Shown in pieces: positions 25,744-33,433 of a stretch of 64,000 nt of DNA. The notes under the pieces were generated by a model. That model was given only the letters and a program-made list of their open reading frames with translations. It was not told the origin of the DNA and ran no database searches. Both the position numbers and the translations under genes were made by a program. Source of the stretch: Methylotenera oryzisoli_B (GTDB taxonomy: Bacteria > Pseudomonadota > Gammaproteobacteria > Burkholderiales > Methylophilaceae); assembly GCA_965613685.1 (NCBI GenBank), contig OZ277031.1:1054001-1118000 (forward strand), read 5' to 3'. The stretch's first letter is position 1; each line of letters starts with the position of its first letter.

Positions 25744-26847
25744 TTAGCCGCGACCGCGGTTGCGATCGCTCTTCTTTTGCATGGCCGGCGCAGCCAAATC
25801 ACTGGATTGACGCACACGGCGTGGACCGGTTTTTCTTGCGACAGGCTTTTTAGCCGCATCCGATTTTGCTCGGTACGGTTTATCCGGGCTAGACGGATCG
25901 CGTGGCGGTCTATCCAAGGCACTGACGCGTTGCTTACGAACTTTAGGCACAAACACCGCCGTGGCTTTTAATTTCTCGCGCTGAGTCAGTTGACGAAGCG
26001 GCGCGCTGGGCACAGGCAAATCGGCCCACTCTAACAAACCCACTACTTCTTTTTGCTCTAACTTGAGCATGGTGCCGCGCTTAACGCGTGGCGGCAGATT
26101 AACCGGCCCAAAACGCACGCGCATCAAGCGACTGACCGGCAATTGAAAGGCTTCAAACAAGCGCCTCACCTCACGGTTACGACCCTCGCGCAACACCACT
26201 TGATACCAATGGTTGGCACCCTCGCCGCCTTGCGCGGTAATGCTGTCAAAATTGGCCGGGCCGTCTTCTAACTCTATGCCTTCTTTCAATTGCAGCATTT
26301 GGCCTTCGGTCAATTCGCCAAAAATACGCACGGCGTATTCGCGCTCCACTTCATAGCGCGGGTGCATAAAGCGGTTGGCCAATTCACCTGAGGTAGTAAA
26401 TATTAGCAAGCCGCTGGTGTTCATGTCCAATCGGCCTATGGCTATCCATTTGCCGTTCTTCACTTTGGGCAACTTATCGAACACGCTGGCACGGCCTTCC
26501 GGGTCATCCTGGCTGACGATTTCGCCTTCGGGTTTGTGGTAGATCAATACTTGTGGCAATTCGGCGACAAAGGGCAAGCGCAATGGACGGCTATCCAAGC
26601 GCACCACATCAAACTGGGTTACCCCTTGGCCGGTGGACGCGGGGGCGCCGTTGACGGTCACGCGGCCACTGGCAATTAAGGCTTCCATGTCGCGGCGCGA
26701 ACCCAAGCCAGCTAGAGCCAGCAATTTATGCAAACGCTGGGTGGGTTCGGGTGGCGCGTTTTCATCCTGCGCCAGCTTGGTGAAACTGGTTTTAGGCCGA
26801 CGGGGTGCGGCTTGGGGATCTCGTTGGGTTTTAAAAGGACGTGCCAT
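25744..26847 (-). CDS. rluB: 23S rRNA pseudouridine synthase RluB (RsuA family)
   Basis: A 367-residue pseudouridine synthase. It has an N-terminal Pro/Lys-rich lead, then an S4 RNA-binding domain (QRLHKLLALAGLGSRRDMEALIASGRVTVNG). The catalytic domain has GRLDMNTSGLLIFT with the nucleophile Asp, followed by REGRNREVRRLFEAF. The C-terminal 110 residues are strongly basic and low in complexity (KKPVARKTGPRRVRQ), a tail common in betaproteobacterial RluB. The family assignment is firm; RluB rather than RluE or RluF rests on size and tail. Confidence 0.88.
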   Translation of the reverse strand: MARPFKTQRDPQAAPRRPKTSFTKLAQDENAPPEPTQRLHKLLALAGLGSRRDMEALIASGRVTVNGAPASTGQGVTQFDVVRLDSRPLRLPFVAELPQVLIYHKPEGEIVSQDDPEGRASVFDKLPKVKNGKWIAIGRLDMNTSGLLIFTTSGELANRFMHPRYEVEREYAVRIFGELTEGQMLQLKEGIELEDGPANFDSITAQGGEGANHWYQVVLREGRNREVRRLFEAFQLPVSRLMRVRFGPVNLPPRVKRGTMLKLEQKEVVGLLEWADLPVPSAPLRQLTQREKLKATAVFVPKVRKQRVSALDRPPRDPSSPDKPYRAKSDAAKKPVARKTGPRRVRQSSDLAAPAMQKKSDRNRGRG

Positions 26848-26936
26848 AGGAATACACTAATCAGGGTAAGCGGGCATTTTACCGCAGATAGACAAAATCA
26901 CCCCAGATTAAATAACGTCATTGAATGGACCCTGGT

Positions 26937-28169
26937 TTAGACCGGTCGGCTAATGGGCAATCGTAAACTTAGGCAAGTGCCGTTCGAGTTGCTATACCAA
27001 CTCACCTCACCACCCAATGCCACGGCGCGGTTCTTTTGCCCTGACAAACCCATACCGCCGCTTTTCAAGGCGTGGTCTATATCAAAGCCTGGCCCATTAT
27101 CGCTTACCGTCACCACCACCGCATCCCCATCGATCATGGTGGCCACCCTAACCTCTGTTGCACTGGTGTGCTTAATAATATTAGCGAAGGCTTCTTGCAA
27201 GATGCGCAGGATGTGTAAGGCACTTTTTGGGTCCAACCAGGGCAAAGCGGGAATTTTTTCAACTTGCCAGAGTAGTTTAATGCCGGTGTTTTCCATCCGT
27301 GGGCCTAAACGAAACCGCAGGGTCGCCAATAACAGCAACAGGTTATCGTCCACCGGTTCCATGGAATCGATGGCCAACTTAAGGTCGTCTATGCAGCCTT
27401 TCAACACGTCAGCCAACTCATTGGCATCCATTTTATTGTGCTCCACCACCCGCAGTGCACTGATTAAGGAGGATCCTAAGCCATCGTGCATGTCTTGCAT
27501 CAAGCGTTGCCGTTCTTGTTCTAGGGTTTGTTTGTGCTCAATGGCGCGCAACTTCGCATGGCTGTCGGCCAACTCAAATCTCACCTCGATGGCAGCACGG
27601 GTGGCGCGCGCACTGTTTTTAGCTTGACCCAACAGCGTAATGAAATAGATGACTATTCCCACGCTTAGTATTTGATACGTGCTACCGCCTAAAGACCAAA
27701 GTTTAGCGCCTATCATGACGGCTTGTGGTGTGGCAAAAACCACATACAGCAAAGGCACAGGCGACTGAGTGGCCAAACCACCACCCAACATCCCCGCAAA
27801 CACCGCGCATATCAGGATCAAACCAGCCGAATCAACGGCCCCCACTGCCAAACATGGCAATAAGCCCCAAATTAAGCCTTCTAGCAAATTAAACACGGTT
27901 AAAGTAAAGGCTATGGATCGTGCTTGGGTAAGCGCAATCGGTGAGGCTAATTTACGCATGGCATAAAACTGTAAATTCAAATTAGACAGCACCGCCGCCA
28001 TGCTCCACCAGACTAACATGCTGGAATTGCTGGGATTAGCTAAAGCCCAATACAACAAGGGTGGCAATAAGATAACCATCAGGGTGCTGCGGAAATTACC
28101 CATCACCAGGCGCAATTGCTCTAAAAGAATACGGTCTTCTGCGAAAGAGAGCGAGTTGAATATTTTCAT
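26937..28169 (-). CDS. membrane sensor histidine kinase, HisKA_3 (NarX/LiaS-like) type
   Basis: A 410-residue sensor with about six transmembrane helices (roughly 27-44, 50-68, 85-108, 113-133, 136-156, 165-182) and almost no periplasmic domain, so it probably senses a membrane-related or intramembrane signal. The phosphoacceptor is His228 in QDMHDGLGS. The ATPase domain follows with N330 in FANIIKHT, DNGPGFD at 357-363 and GMGL at 372-375. It lies 18 bp after the response regulator gene on the same strand, forming a two-component pair that is divergent from the TPR-secretin gene, its most likely target. Confidence 0.88.
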   Translation of the reverse strand: MKIFNSLSFAEDRILLEQLRLVMGNFRSTLMVILLPPLLYWALANPSNSSMLVWWSMAAVLSNLNLQFYAMRKLASPIALTQARSIAFTLTVFNLLEGLIWGLLPCLAVGAVDSAGLILICAVFAGMLGGGLATQSPVPLLYVVFATPQAVMIGAKLWSLGGSTYQILSVGIVIYFITLLGQAKNSARATRAAIEVRFELADSHAKLRAIEHKQTLEQERQRLMQDMHDGLGSSLISALRVVEHNKMDANELADVLKGCIDDLKLAIDSMEPVDDNLLLLLATLRFRLGPRMENTGIKLLWQVEKIPALPWLDPKSALHILRILQEAFANIIKHTSATEVRVATMIDGDAVVVTVSDNGPGFDIDHALKSGGMGLSGQKNRAVALGGEVSWYSNSNGTCLSLRLPISRPV

Positions 28170-28187
28170 AGCTTTGCCGGGCTCGCC

Positions 28188-28874
28188 CTATTCCAACAGG
28201 CCTTGATTGCGTGCTTCATAAATGGCTTCTGTTTTCGATTTCACTTTAAGCTTGGTATAAATACGTCGCACATAAGTCAGCACGGTGTGCGGAGACACAG
28301 CCATCAAGCCAGAAATTTCATTGGAAGAAAAACCCTTGGTGATGTACTCCAGCACCTCTTGTTCGCGACTGGATAAAGCAGCCGCCGACTTAACCGACGT
28401 TTGATTAGTCGTGTTAGCGATTTTCTTATTATCCTGCAGAAAACGTGTGAGTATTTTACGGGCAATTAAGGGGCTAATTGGACTACCGCCGCTGTGCAAA
28501 CTGCGTATTTCATGCACCAGGTTTTGAGGCGCACTGTCTTTCAATAAGTAACCGCTGGCACCCGCCTCTAAAGATTGCATGACATGCAATTCGTCCCCAA
28601 AGGTGGTGCTCACCATCAAGTTGCATTCCGGCCACTTTTCATGGGCCGCACGAATGATGTCTATACCGGAGCCATCGGGCAAGCCCAGATCGATAACCAA
28701 CACGTCCACCTGCGGGCCACTTAACATCGCCAAGCCCAGCGCATAGGTCCCAGCCACTTCGGTTAAGGCTATGTCTGGGGAGCTCGCCATGGCGTCCCTC
28801 ATTGCTTTTTGAAAACCAATGTCGTCGTCCACCAGCGCCACGCGTATGGATGATAGGTGATTCTTACTGGGCAT
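28188..28874 (-). CDS. NarL/FixJ-type response regulator
   Basis: A 228-residue regulator with a receiver domain (acidic triad Asp16-18, phosphoacceptor Asp62 in VIDLGLPDG, Lys112 in LLKD) and a C-terminal LuxR-type helix-turn-helix at about 165-225 (LSSREQEVLEYITKGFSSNEISGLMAVSPHTV). AGGTT lies before the ATG. Its partner kinase gene follows immediately. It is divergent from the TPR-secretin gene, 253 bp away, and the intergenic region carries inverted repeats that could be its binding sites. Confidence 0.9.
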   Translation of the reverse strand: MPSKNHLSSIRVALVDDDIGFQKAMRDAMASSPDIALTEVAGTYALGLAMLSGPQVDVLVIDLGLPDGSGIDIIRAAHEKWPECNLMVSTTFGDELHVMQSLEAGASGYLLKDSAPQNLVHEIRSLHSGGSPISPLIARKILTRFLQDNKKIANTTNQTSVKSAAALSSREQEVLEYITKGFSSNEISGLMAVSPHTVLTYVRRIYTKLKVKSKTEAIYEARNQGLLE

Positions 28875-29019
28875 GCCGGTAACCTAAGGTTGGATTGTGC
28901 GCATTTGAGTTGAGTTCGATGCAGCGAACCGGAATTATGTTCACGCTTACTCACAATTAGGCTGCGCATTAGCCAAATTGCATAGTAAAACAAATCACAT
29001 CGTCTGTAGCCATTTATCT

Positions 29020-29039
29020 TGTCCCCAGTTCTAGGGACA
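29020..29039. promoter_or_regulatory. inverted repeat in the regulator/secretin intergenic region
   Basis: TGTCCC-N8-GGGACA is a perfect 6-bp dyad with an 8-base spacer, between the divergent regulator and the secretin gene. It is a candidate operator for the NarL-type regulator. I see no convincing -35/-10 pair in this 253-bp region. Confidence 0.4.
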
Positions 29040-29088
29040 GACAGCCACGCCACCGCTATCTAACATGCTTGTAATTAATGATGCTCTT

Positions 29089-29108
29089 GCTTGCAATCCT
29101 AGGCAAGC
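29089..29108. promoter_or_regulatory. second inverted repeat, just before the secretin ribosome site
   Basis: GCTTGC-N8-GCAAGC is another perfect 6-N8-6 dyad, ending 8 bases before the AAAGG ribosome-binding site of the secretin gene. It could be an operator or a leader hairpin that affects translation. Confidence 0.35.
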
Positions 29109-29127
29109 TGGAATAAAGGTAATCGCA

Positions 29128-31059
29128 ATGAAAAAAACTGTTTTAGTTAGCTGCGCCATGGTGCTGGCCATGTCCCATGCCCATGCTGATCTAATGGATT
29201 ACTCCGCTGCCATGAGCGCGTCTGAAACTGCAGCTAAAACGACCATGAACCCGGTGCGCTTAGCCTTAAAATCGGGTGCGGATGCCCTACTCGCTGGCGA
29301 TGCAAAATTAGCTAACCACGAATTCAACCTGGCCATTGCTAGGGATTTAAAAAACCCTGCACTGCATGCGGCCAATGCCTTGGCCTACCAAATTCGCACG
29401 CGTGCAGGGGAGCGGGATTTATTTGATCTGGCCGAAACCGGTTACCTGGTGGCGCTGGAACAGCAACACGATTACCAACAAGCCGCAGTGCAATTGGCGC
29501 ACCTCTACCTTGAGAACAAACGCTACGCGCAAGCACAACGGGCGGCGGCCTACGCTTTAAAATTGGAATCAAAAAATGTGGAAGCCCTGCATTTATTAGC
29601 CAGCGCTTCTTATTCCCTAGGTGACGTTGAATTGTCGCTGTGGGCCTTAGAGCAAGCTCGAACCATTGCGCCCAATGACAAGTATGCCGCCAACATGGTA
29701 CCGGCCATTTATGGCGAAGCCGGCTTGAACGAGCAAGCCGAAGCCTACATTAATGAAAATTCAAGCCTATGGAGCAAACAAGGTGGCGAGCAAGTAAAAC
29801 GCAGGTTAGCGCAATGGAATGTCGCTTACGCCACCGAGCAAGCCAAAACAGACGAGGCAAAAGCCGGCAACGATGAAGCTGGAGCAAAGGCAAATGCCGA
29901 CGCACCAGCCCAAAGCGATAACCAAGGACCCTTGGTTTATGCCTGGTCGGATTGTGCGCAGGCCTTGACCCCTAATGCTGGCGCGGCACAAGCCAGCAGC
30001 TCAGACAGCAGCGATTCCAGCACAGCCACACGAGTAGATGAAACCATGGTTTTACCCAGCCTGCCTTCGCCTTGCAAAGCTCATGCCCTCCCGCAAATGG
30101 CCATCATAGATGTCGTGATTCTCCGCACAAACGAACTCAATGCCAGCAGCACCGGTATTAATTTGTTGGAAAATCTGGCGGTGACCATACAACAAAGCTC
30201 CAACAAGGTCAGCACCTCCATAGACAACGCCCCGTCCACTAGCCTTGCCACGCTCACCACTAACATAGGCTTAGGCACCTCTGCCGGGGGTGCCATCGCT
30301 TATTCACTCAATATTGCCAATGTCAGCGGGCAAACCACCGAGGTGGTGTCCAGGCCAAGCTTGCAGGTTTTAGACAGGCAGGCAGCGCAGTTTTTCTCCG
30401 GCTCTAAAATATCCATAGGCTTAACCGGCGGGGTTAACAGCAGCAGCACCTTGAGCGAAGTAAACGTAGGCTTAAGCCTATCGGTTACCCCCACTTTCAT
30501 AGACGAGCAACAGATGTTGCTAAACGTCCGAGCTGCGCACACCTTTTTCGAACCGGTAACCGGCACGTCGACCTTTAATCAATCCTTGCAAACCTCGCGC
30601 AATATGGTCGCCGCAGCCACAAAAATACGCATCAATGAAACATTGGTGTTGTCTGGCTTGACGGAACGCGAGGTCATTAGCGGCTCATCCGGCGTGCCTT
30701 TACTCAAAGACATTCCCGGCGTGCAGTATTTGTTTTCTAAAAGATCCGTACAAAACTTCAACAAGACCGTGCTCATACTCATCACCCCAAGACGCATGGT
30801 GGCCTACGGTGAAAACCTAGATCAAGTGCAAGCATTGGACAAGAAAGACGTGGAACCCAAACTCATGCAAGAAACCCGTCAACGCGCCCTTAAGGAATTG
30901 GGCGGCCAATGGCCTAATCTTTACCATGCCATACGGCATATGTCACGCAGTGAGCGGGCATTTGGTGTAAGAAGCAAGGACATCGAGCTGGAAGATTGGA
31001 ACAAACCGAAACGTGTCCAGAAAATACTACATGATGCAGTGGGATCACTGTATTTATAG
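29128..31059 (+). CDS. secretin with N-terminal TPR region (outer-membrane channel candidate)
   Basis: A 643-residue exported protein. The signal peptide is about 1-20 (ends SHAHA). Residues about 45-210 form TPR-like helical repeats (e.g. DYQQAAVQLAHLYLENKRYAQAQRAAAYAL). An acidic, Ala/Ser-rich linker runs about 236-308. The secretin core is about 322-555, with VVSRPSLQVLDRQAAQFFSG, the long amphipathic SVTPTFIDEQQMLLNVRA strand and the closing motif GVPLLKDIPGVQYLFS..........TVLILITPRR. A helical tail follows. No N0/N1 ring domains are visible before the core. Cys276 and Cys316 could form a disulfide. AAAGGTAATCGCA precedes the ATG; an upstream in-frame ATG at 29065 lacks a ribosome site and adds no signal sequence. 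No ATPase or pilin gene is adjacent. Confidence 0.85.
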   Translation: MKKTVLVSCAMVLAMSHAHADLMDYSAAMSASETAAKTTMNPVRLALKSGADALLAGDAKLANHEFNLAIARDLKNPALHAANALAYQIRTRAGERDLFDLAETGYLVALEQQHDYQQAAVQLAHLYLENKRYAQAQRAAAYALKLESKNVEALHLLASASYSLGDVELSLWALEQARTIAPNDKYAANMVPAIYGEAGLNEQAEAYINENSSLWSKQGGEQVKRRLAQWNVAYATEQAKTDEAKAGNDEAGAKANADAPAQSDNQGPLVYAWSDCAQALTPNAGAAQASSSDSSDSSTATRVDETMVLPSLPSPCKAHALPQMAIIDVVILRTNELNASSTGINLLENLAVTIQQSSNKVSTSIDNAPSTSLATLTTNIGLGTSAGGAIAYSLNIANVSGQTTEVVSRPSLQVLDRQAAQFFSGSKISIGLTGGVNSSSTLSEVNVGLSLSVTPTFIDEQQMLLNVRAAHTFFEPVTGTSTFNQSLQTSRNMVAAATKIRINETLVLSGLTEREVISGSSGVPLLKDIPGVQYLFSKRSVQNFNKTVLILITPRRMVAYGENLDQVQALDKKDVEPKLMQETRQRALKELGGQWPNLYHAIRHMSRSERAFGVRSKDIELEDWNKPKRVQKILHDAVGSLYL

Positions 31060-31115
31060 CGTTACACCCTTAAGTCGCGCGCCCGCGAACAGGTCTTAAT
31101 AAAAAGGAAATAACC

Positions 31116-31358
31116 ATGAATATTCTTAATCGCACTATCTTAGCCAGCTTAGCCTTATGCACAGTAGCATTCGCTCAAAGCGCCGCAGCCCAAGAGCAAA
31201 AATTTCCTTCAACGACTATCTCATTAGATGCAGCACAAGTGAAACCAGTTGGCTCCACGGTTCCTCCCGTATCAAAGCCAACTCAAGTTAAGCCTAGCAA
31301 CACGCCCACACCCGACGTAAAAACAAAGCATTGCAAATACCCAGCTTTAGTTTGCTAG
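31116..31358 (+). CDS. small secreted Pro-rich protein, C-terminal Cys pair (paralogue 1)
   Basis: An 80-residue precursor with a clear signal peptide (MNILNRTILASLALC....AQSAAA) and a short, disordered, Thr/Pro/Lys-rich mature part containing VKPVGSTVPP, ending in a C-X6-C pair (HCKYPALVC). AAAAGGAAATAACC lies before the ATG. It follows the TPR-secretin by 56 bp and has a paralogue 46 bp further on that shares the first 15 residues and the VKPV..TVPP motif. The function is unknown; it may be exported or work in the periplasm with the secretin. Confidence 0.78.
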   Translation: MNILNRTILASLALCTVAFAQSAAAQEQKFPSTTISLDAAQVKPVGSTVPPVSKPTQVKPSNTPTPDVKTKHCKYPALVC

Positions 31359-31404
31359 TAAGCCAACCGACCTTAACAAACCCTCAACATTAAAGGAAAT
31401 AACC

Positions 31405-31680
31405 ATGAACATTCTTAATCGCACCATCTTAGCCAGCCTAGCCTTATGCGCATTAGTATTCGCCCAAAGCGCCTCGGCACAAGATCAGGTCAAATCAGAC
31501 AGCGCCATTAAAAGCATTCCACAGTCTGCTGTAGTCAAGCCAGTTAATACTACCGTTCCCCCAGGTTATGGCGATGCAAAGCCGAGCACTAAAAAACCCA
31601 CGATAAGCGACGCACCTTCAGCCAACGGCAAATCTAAAATGTGCATGATGCCTAATGGGCAAATGGCACCGTGCAAATAA
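31405..31680 (+). CDS. small secreted Pro-rich protein, C-terminal Cys pair (paralogue 2)
   Basis: A 91-residue precursor whose first 15 residues are identical to those of the preceding gene (MNILNRTILASLALC), cleaved after SASA. The mature part repeats the motif VKPVNTTVPPGYG and ends with two cysteines nine residues apart (MCMMPNGQMAPCK). The ribosome-binding region is the same as in the previous gene, showing that the upstream DNA was duplicated too. The mature regions have diverged strongly outside the shared motif. Confidence 0.78.
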   Translation: MNILNRTILASLALCALVFAQSASAQDQVKSDSAIKSIPQSAVVKPVNTTVPPGYGDAKPSTKKPTISDAPSANGKSKMCMMPNGQMAPCK

Positions 31681-31698
31681 ACAAAAAGGATCAATAAA

Positions 31699-32190
31699 AT
31701 GAAATTATCTGCAAAAAAATTAACACTGGCTGTCAGCACAACCATGCTATTGGCCTTGGCCACTAGCCAAGCGCTAGCGTCCCCTCGCCTATGCGGCTAT
31801 ATCGCGGTGGATAACCCGAACAAACTGGCGGTATTGGCGGAATTCAGCGACAACGACAGCTTGTACCACAAAAAATGCGACCAAGCGCTAGACCAATCTT
31901 GGAGCAAAATCCAAGGCAATTCGCAATTGCAGGGATTAAATTGGAAGAAAATTTACCGCAATAAATGCTATGACGTGGCGAAACAAGGTTTTCTAAATGA
32001 TGGCGACAGTGCCGATTTGCTGTGCAACAACATGGACAGCGACAACGGCTACAAAATCACTAAAAAAGGCAGCGATGGTGCTGCCTTTGAAAAACAAGCC
32101 GGATCCAATCCAGGTGGTGTCGGTGGCGTGGCCAACGACATTGACAATGGCGTTAACCAAGGTACGAAAGCAATCAAGAACTTCTTTTAA
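31699..32190 (+). CDS. secreted four-cysteine protein (paralogue A, with Gly/Asn tail)
   Basis: A 163-residue precursor, signal peptide 1-28 (ends QALA). The mature domain has cysteines at 32, 60, 90 and 109 with motifs RLCG, KKCDQAL, NWKKIYRNKC and LCNNM. The two following genes share the domain and nearly the same cysteine spacing (28, 30, 19 residues here; 28, 30, 18 there). It alone has a C-terminal tail of about 30 residues rich in Gly and Asn (NPGGVGGVANDIDNGVNQG). It starts 18 bp after the previous gene, AAAAAGGATC upstream. I do not recognise the domain. Confidence 0.78.
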   Translation: MKLSAKKLTLAVSTTMLLALATSQALASPRLCGYIAVDNPNKLAVLAEFSDNDSLYHKKCDQALDQSWSKIQGNSQLQGLNWKKIYRNKCYDVAKQGFLNDGDSADLLCNNMDSDNGYKITKKGSDGAAFEKQAGSNPGGVGGVANDIDNGVNQGTKAIKNFF

Positions 32191-32218
32191 TCAACTGGTA
32201 CTTAAATGGGCTTTAAAT

Positions 32219-32614
32219 ATGAAACTAATCCATTACCCAGTATTCGCCATGCTGGCTTTAGGCGCATTCGTTCCTAGCCTAGCGCAAGCCCAAACTGGAT
32301 CCCGCTTATGTGGTCACGTGGCGATTGAAACACCAAGCAAAATTGGCCTGCTTTATGAAGCCAAGGAAGAAGACAATAATTACCGCGAGCAATGCGACAA
32401 AGCCATCCAAGAAACCAAGGACTCGATCAATGGCAACGCGCAACTTAAAACGATGAAGTGGAAAAAAATTGAGCGTTCTAAATGCGAAGACGTAGGCAAC
32501 ATGGGCTTCACCAATCCAGGCCAAAGCCCTGATATGTGCGACAACATGCAAGCTAAGCAAATCTACAAAGTGATGAAAGAAAGTAAAGCAAACGCAACCT
32601 ACGAAAAGCAATAA
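32219..32614 (+). CDS. secreted four-cysteine protein (paralogue B)
   Basis: A 131-residue precursor with signal peptide ending LAQA and cysteines at 31, 59, 89 and 107. Shared motifs are SRLCGHVAIETP, QCDKAI, GNAQLKTMKWKKIER, KCEDVGNMGF and CDNM. It is roughly 80% identical to the next gene, and the intergenic leaders match as well, so the pair arose by recent tandem duplication. Its ribosome site (AAATGGGCTTTAAAT) is weaker than the AAAAGGACTTTCAAT of its twin. The frame is also open further upstream inside paralogue A, but no signal sequence would result. Confidence 0.8.
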   Translation: MKLIHYPVFAMLALGAFVPSLAQAQTGSRLCGHVAIETPSKIGLLYEAKEEDNNYREQCDKAIQETKDSINGNAQLKTMKWKKIERSKCEDVGNMGFTNPGQSPDMCDNMQAKQIYKVMKESKANATYEKQ

Positions 32615-32656
32615 AGCACTTATTTTAATCAACCAGTACTCAAAAGGACTTTCAAT

Positions 32657-33052
32657 ATGAAATTAATCCATTACCCAGTATTCGCCATGCTGGCTTTAGG
32701 CGCATTGGTTCCCAGCCTGGCGCAAGCCCAATCCGGATCCCGCTTATGCGGTCACGTGGCGATTGAAACACCGACCAAAATAGGCCTGCTTTATGAAGCC
32801 AGGGACGACGACGCTAGCTATCACAAGCAATGCGACGAAGCTATCCATGAAACCATGGACTCAATCAAAGGCAACGCGCAACTTAAAACGATGAAGTGGA
32901 AAAAAATTGAACGCTTTAAATGCGAAGAAGTAGGCAACATGGGCTTCGTCAATCCAGGCCAAAGCCCGGATATATGCGACAACATGGCATCTAAGCAAGG
33001 TTACAAAGTGATGAAACAAGGTAAAGCAAACGCAACATACGAGAAGCAATAA
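32657..33052 (+). CDS. secreted four-cysteine protein (paralogue C)
   Basis: A 131-residue twin of paralogue B with the same signal peptide apart from one residue and the same four cysteines (31, 59, 89, 107). Differences cluster in the charged segment just before the second cysteine (ARDDDASYHKQ instead of AKEEDNNYREQ) and near the C-terminus, suggesting divergence of an exposed surface. AAAAGGACTTTCAAT lies upstream. The even cysteine number suits two disulfides formed in the periplasm. Confidence 0.8.
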   Translation: MKLIHYPVFAMLALGALVPSLAQAQSGSRLCGHVAIETPTKIGLLYEARDDDASYHKQCDEAIHETMDSIKGNAQLKTMKWKKIERFKCEEVGNMGFVNPGQSPDICDNMASKQGYKVMKQGKANATYEKQ

Positions 33053-33150
33053 AGCCACGCTGACTAAAAGTTGGCTAATTATCTGCAGCGCAATCTAAAA
33101 CAATGGCTGCGCTGCAGATAAGGCTATCGCTCTTAAAAAAAAGGAACAGC

Positions 33151-33405
33151 ATGAAAGCCAAGCGCCATTTACTCTTCATTCTTTTGTTAGGAACCGCGCT
33201 GATTGGGTCAGCGCACGCTAGCGGAAACGGTCAAACCGATGTCAAACCGCCCCCTCCCAAGGATTTACCGCCCCCACCACCCGCACCGGAGGGTAAAACA
33301 AGCAAACCCAAGGCCGCTGTCAAAGCCTCGCCATTTATAACGCCAGTCAATGTGGTAATAGAAAATTCAGTTAACGGCAGCTTATGCAAGCTGCGCTGTT
33401 CATAA
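33151..33405 (+). CDS. small secreted proline-rich protein with C-terminal cysteines
   Basis: An 84-residue precursor with signal peptide (KAKRHLLFILLLGTALIGSAHA), a poly-proline stretch (VKPPPPKDLPPPPPAPEG) and a C-terminal CKLRCS. It resembles the two earlier Pro-rich peptides in layout (signal, Pro/Lys-rich linker, terminal cysteine pair), but the sequence is distinct. AAAAAGGAACAGC precedes the ATG. It is the last rightward gene of the secretin cluster; scpB ends 28 bp beyond on the other strand. Confidence 0.72.
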   Translation: MKAKRHLLFILLLGTALIGSAHASGNGQTDVKPPPPKDLPPPPPAPEGKTSKPKAAVKASPFITPVNVVIENSVNGSLCKLRCS

Positions 33406-33433
33406 AGACAGAATCTATTGGCGTGCCGCTCTA

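Noticed and set aside
29065..29127. Upstream start of the TPR-secretin gene
   Set aside because: No ribosome site and it would bury the signal peptide; the ATG at 29128 has AAAGG upstream.
31997..32218. Long frame running through the end of paralogue A into paralogue B
   Set aside because: It overlaps paralogue A in another frame and lacks a signal peptide; the ATG at 32219 restores the family start.
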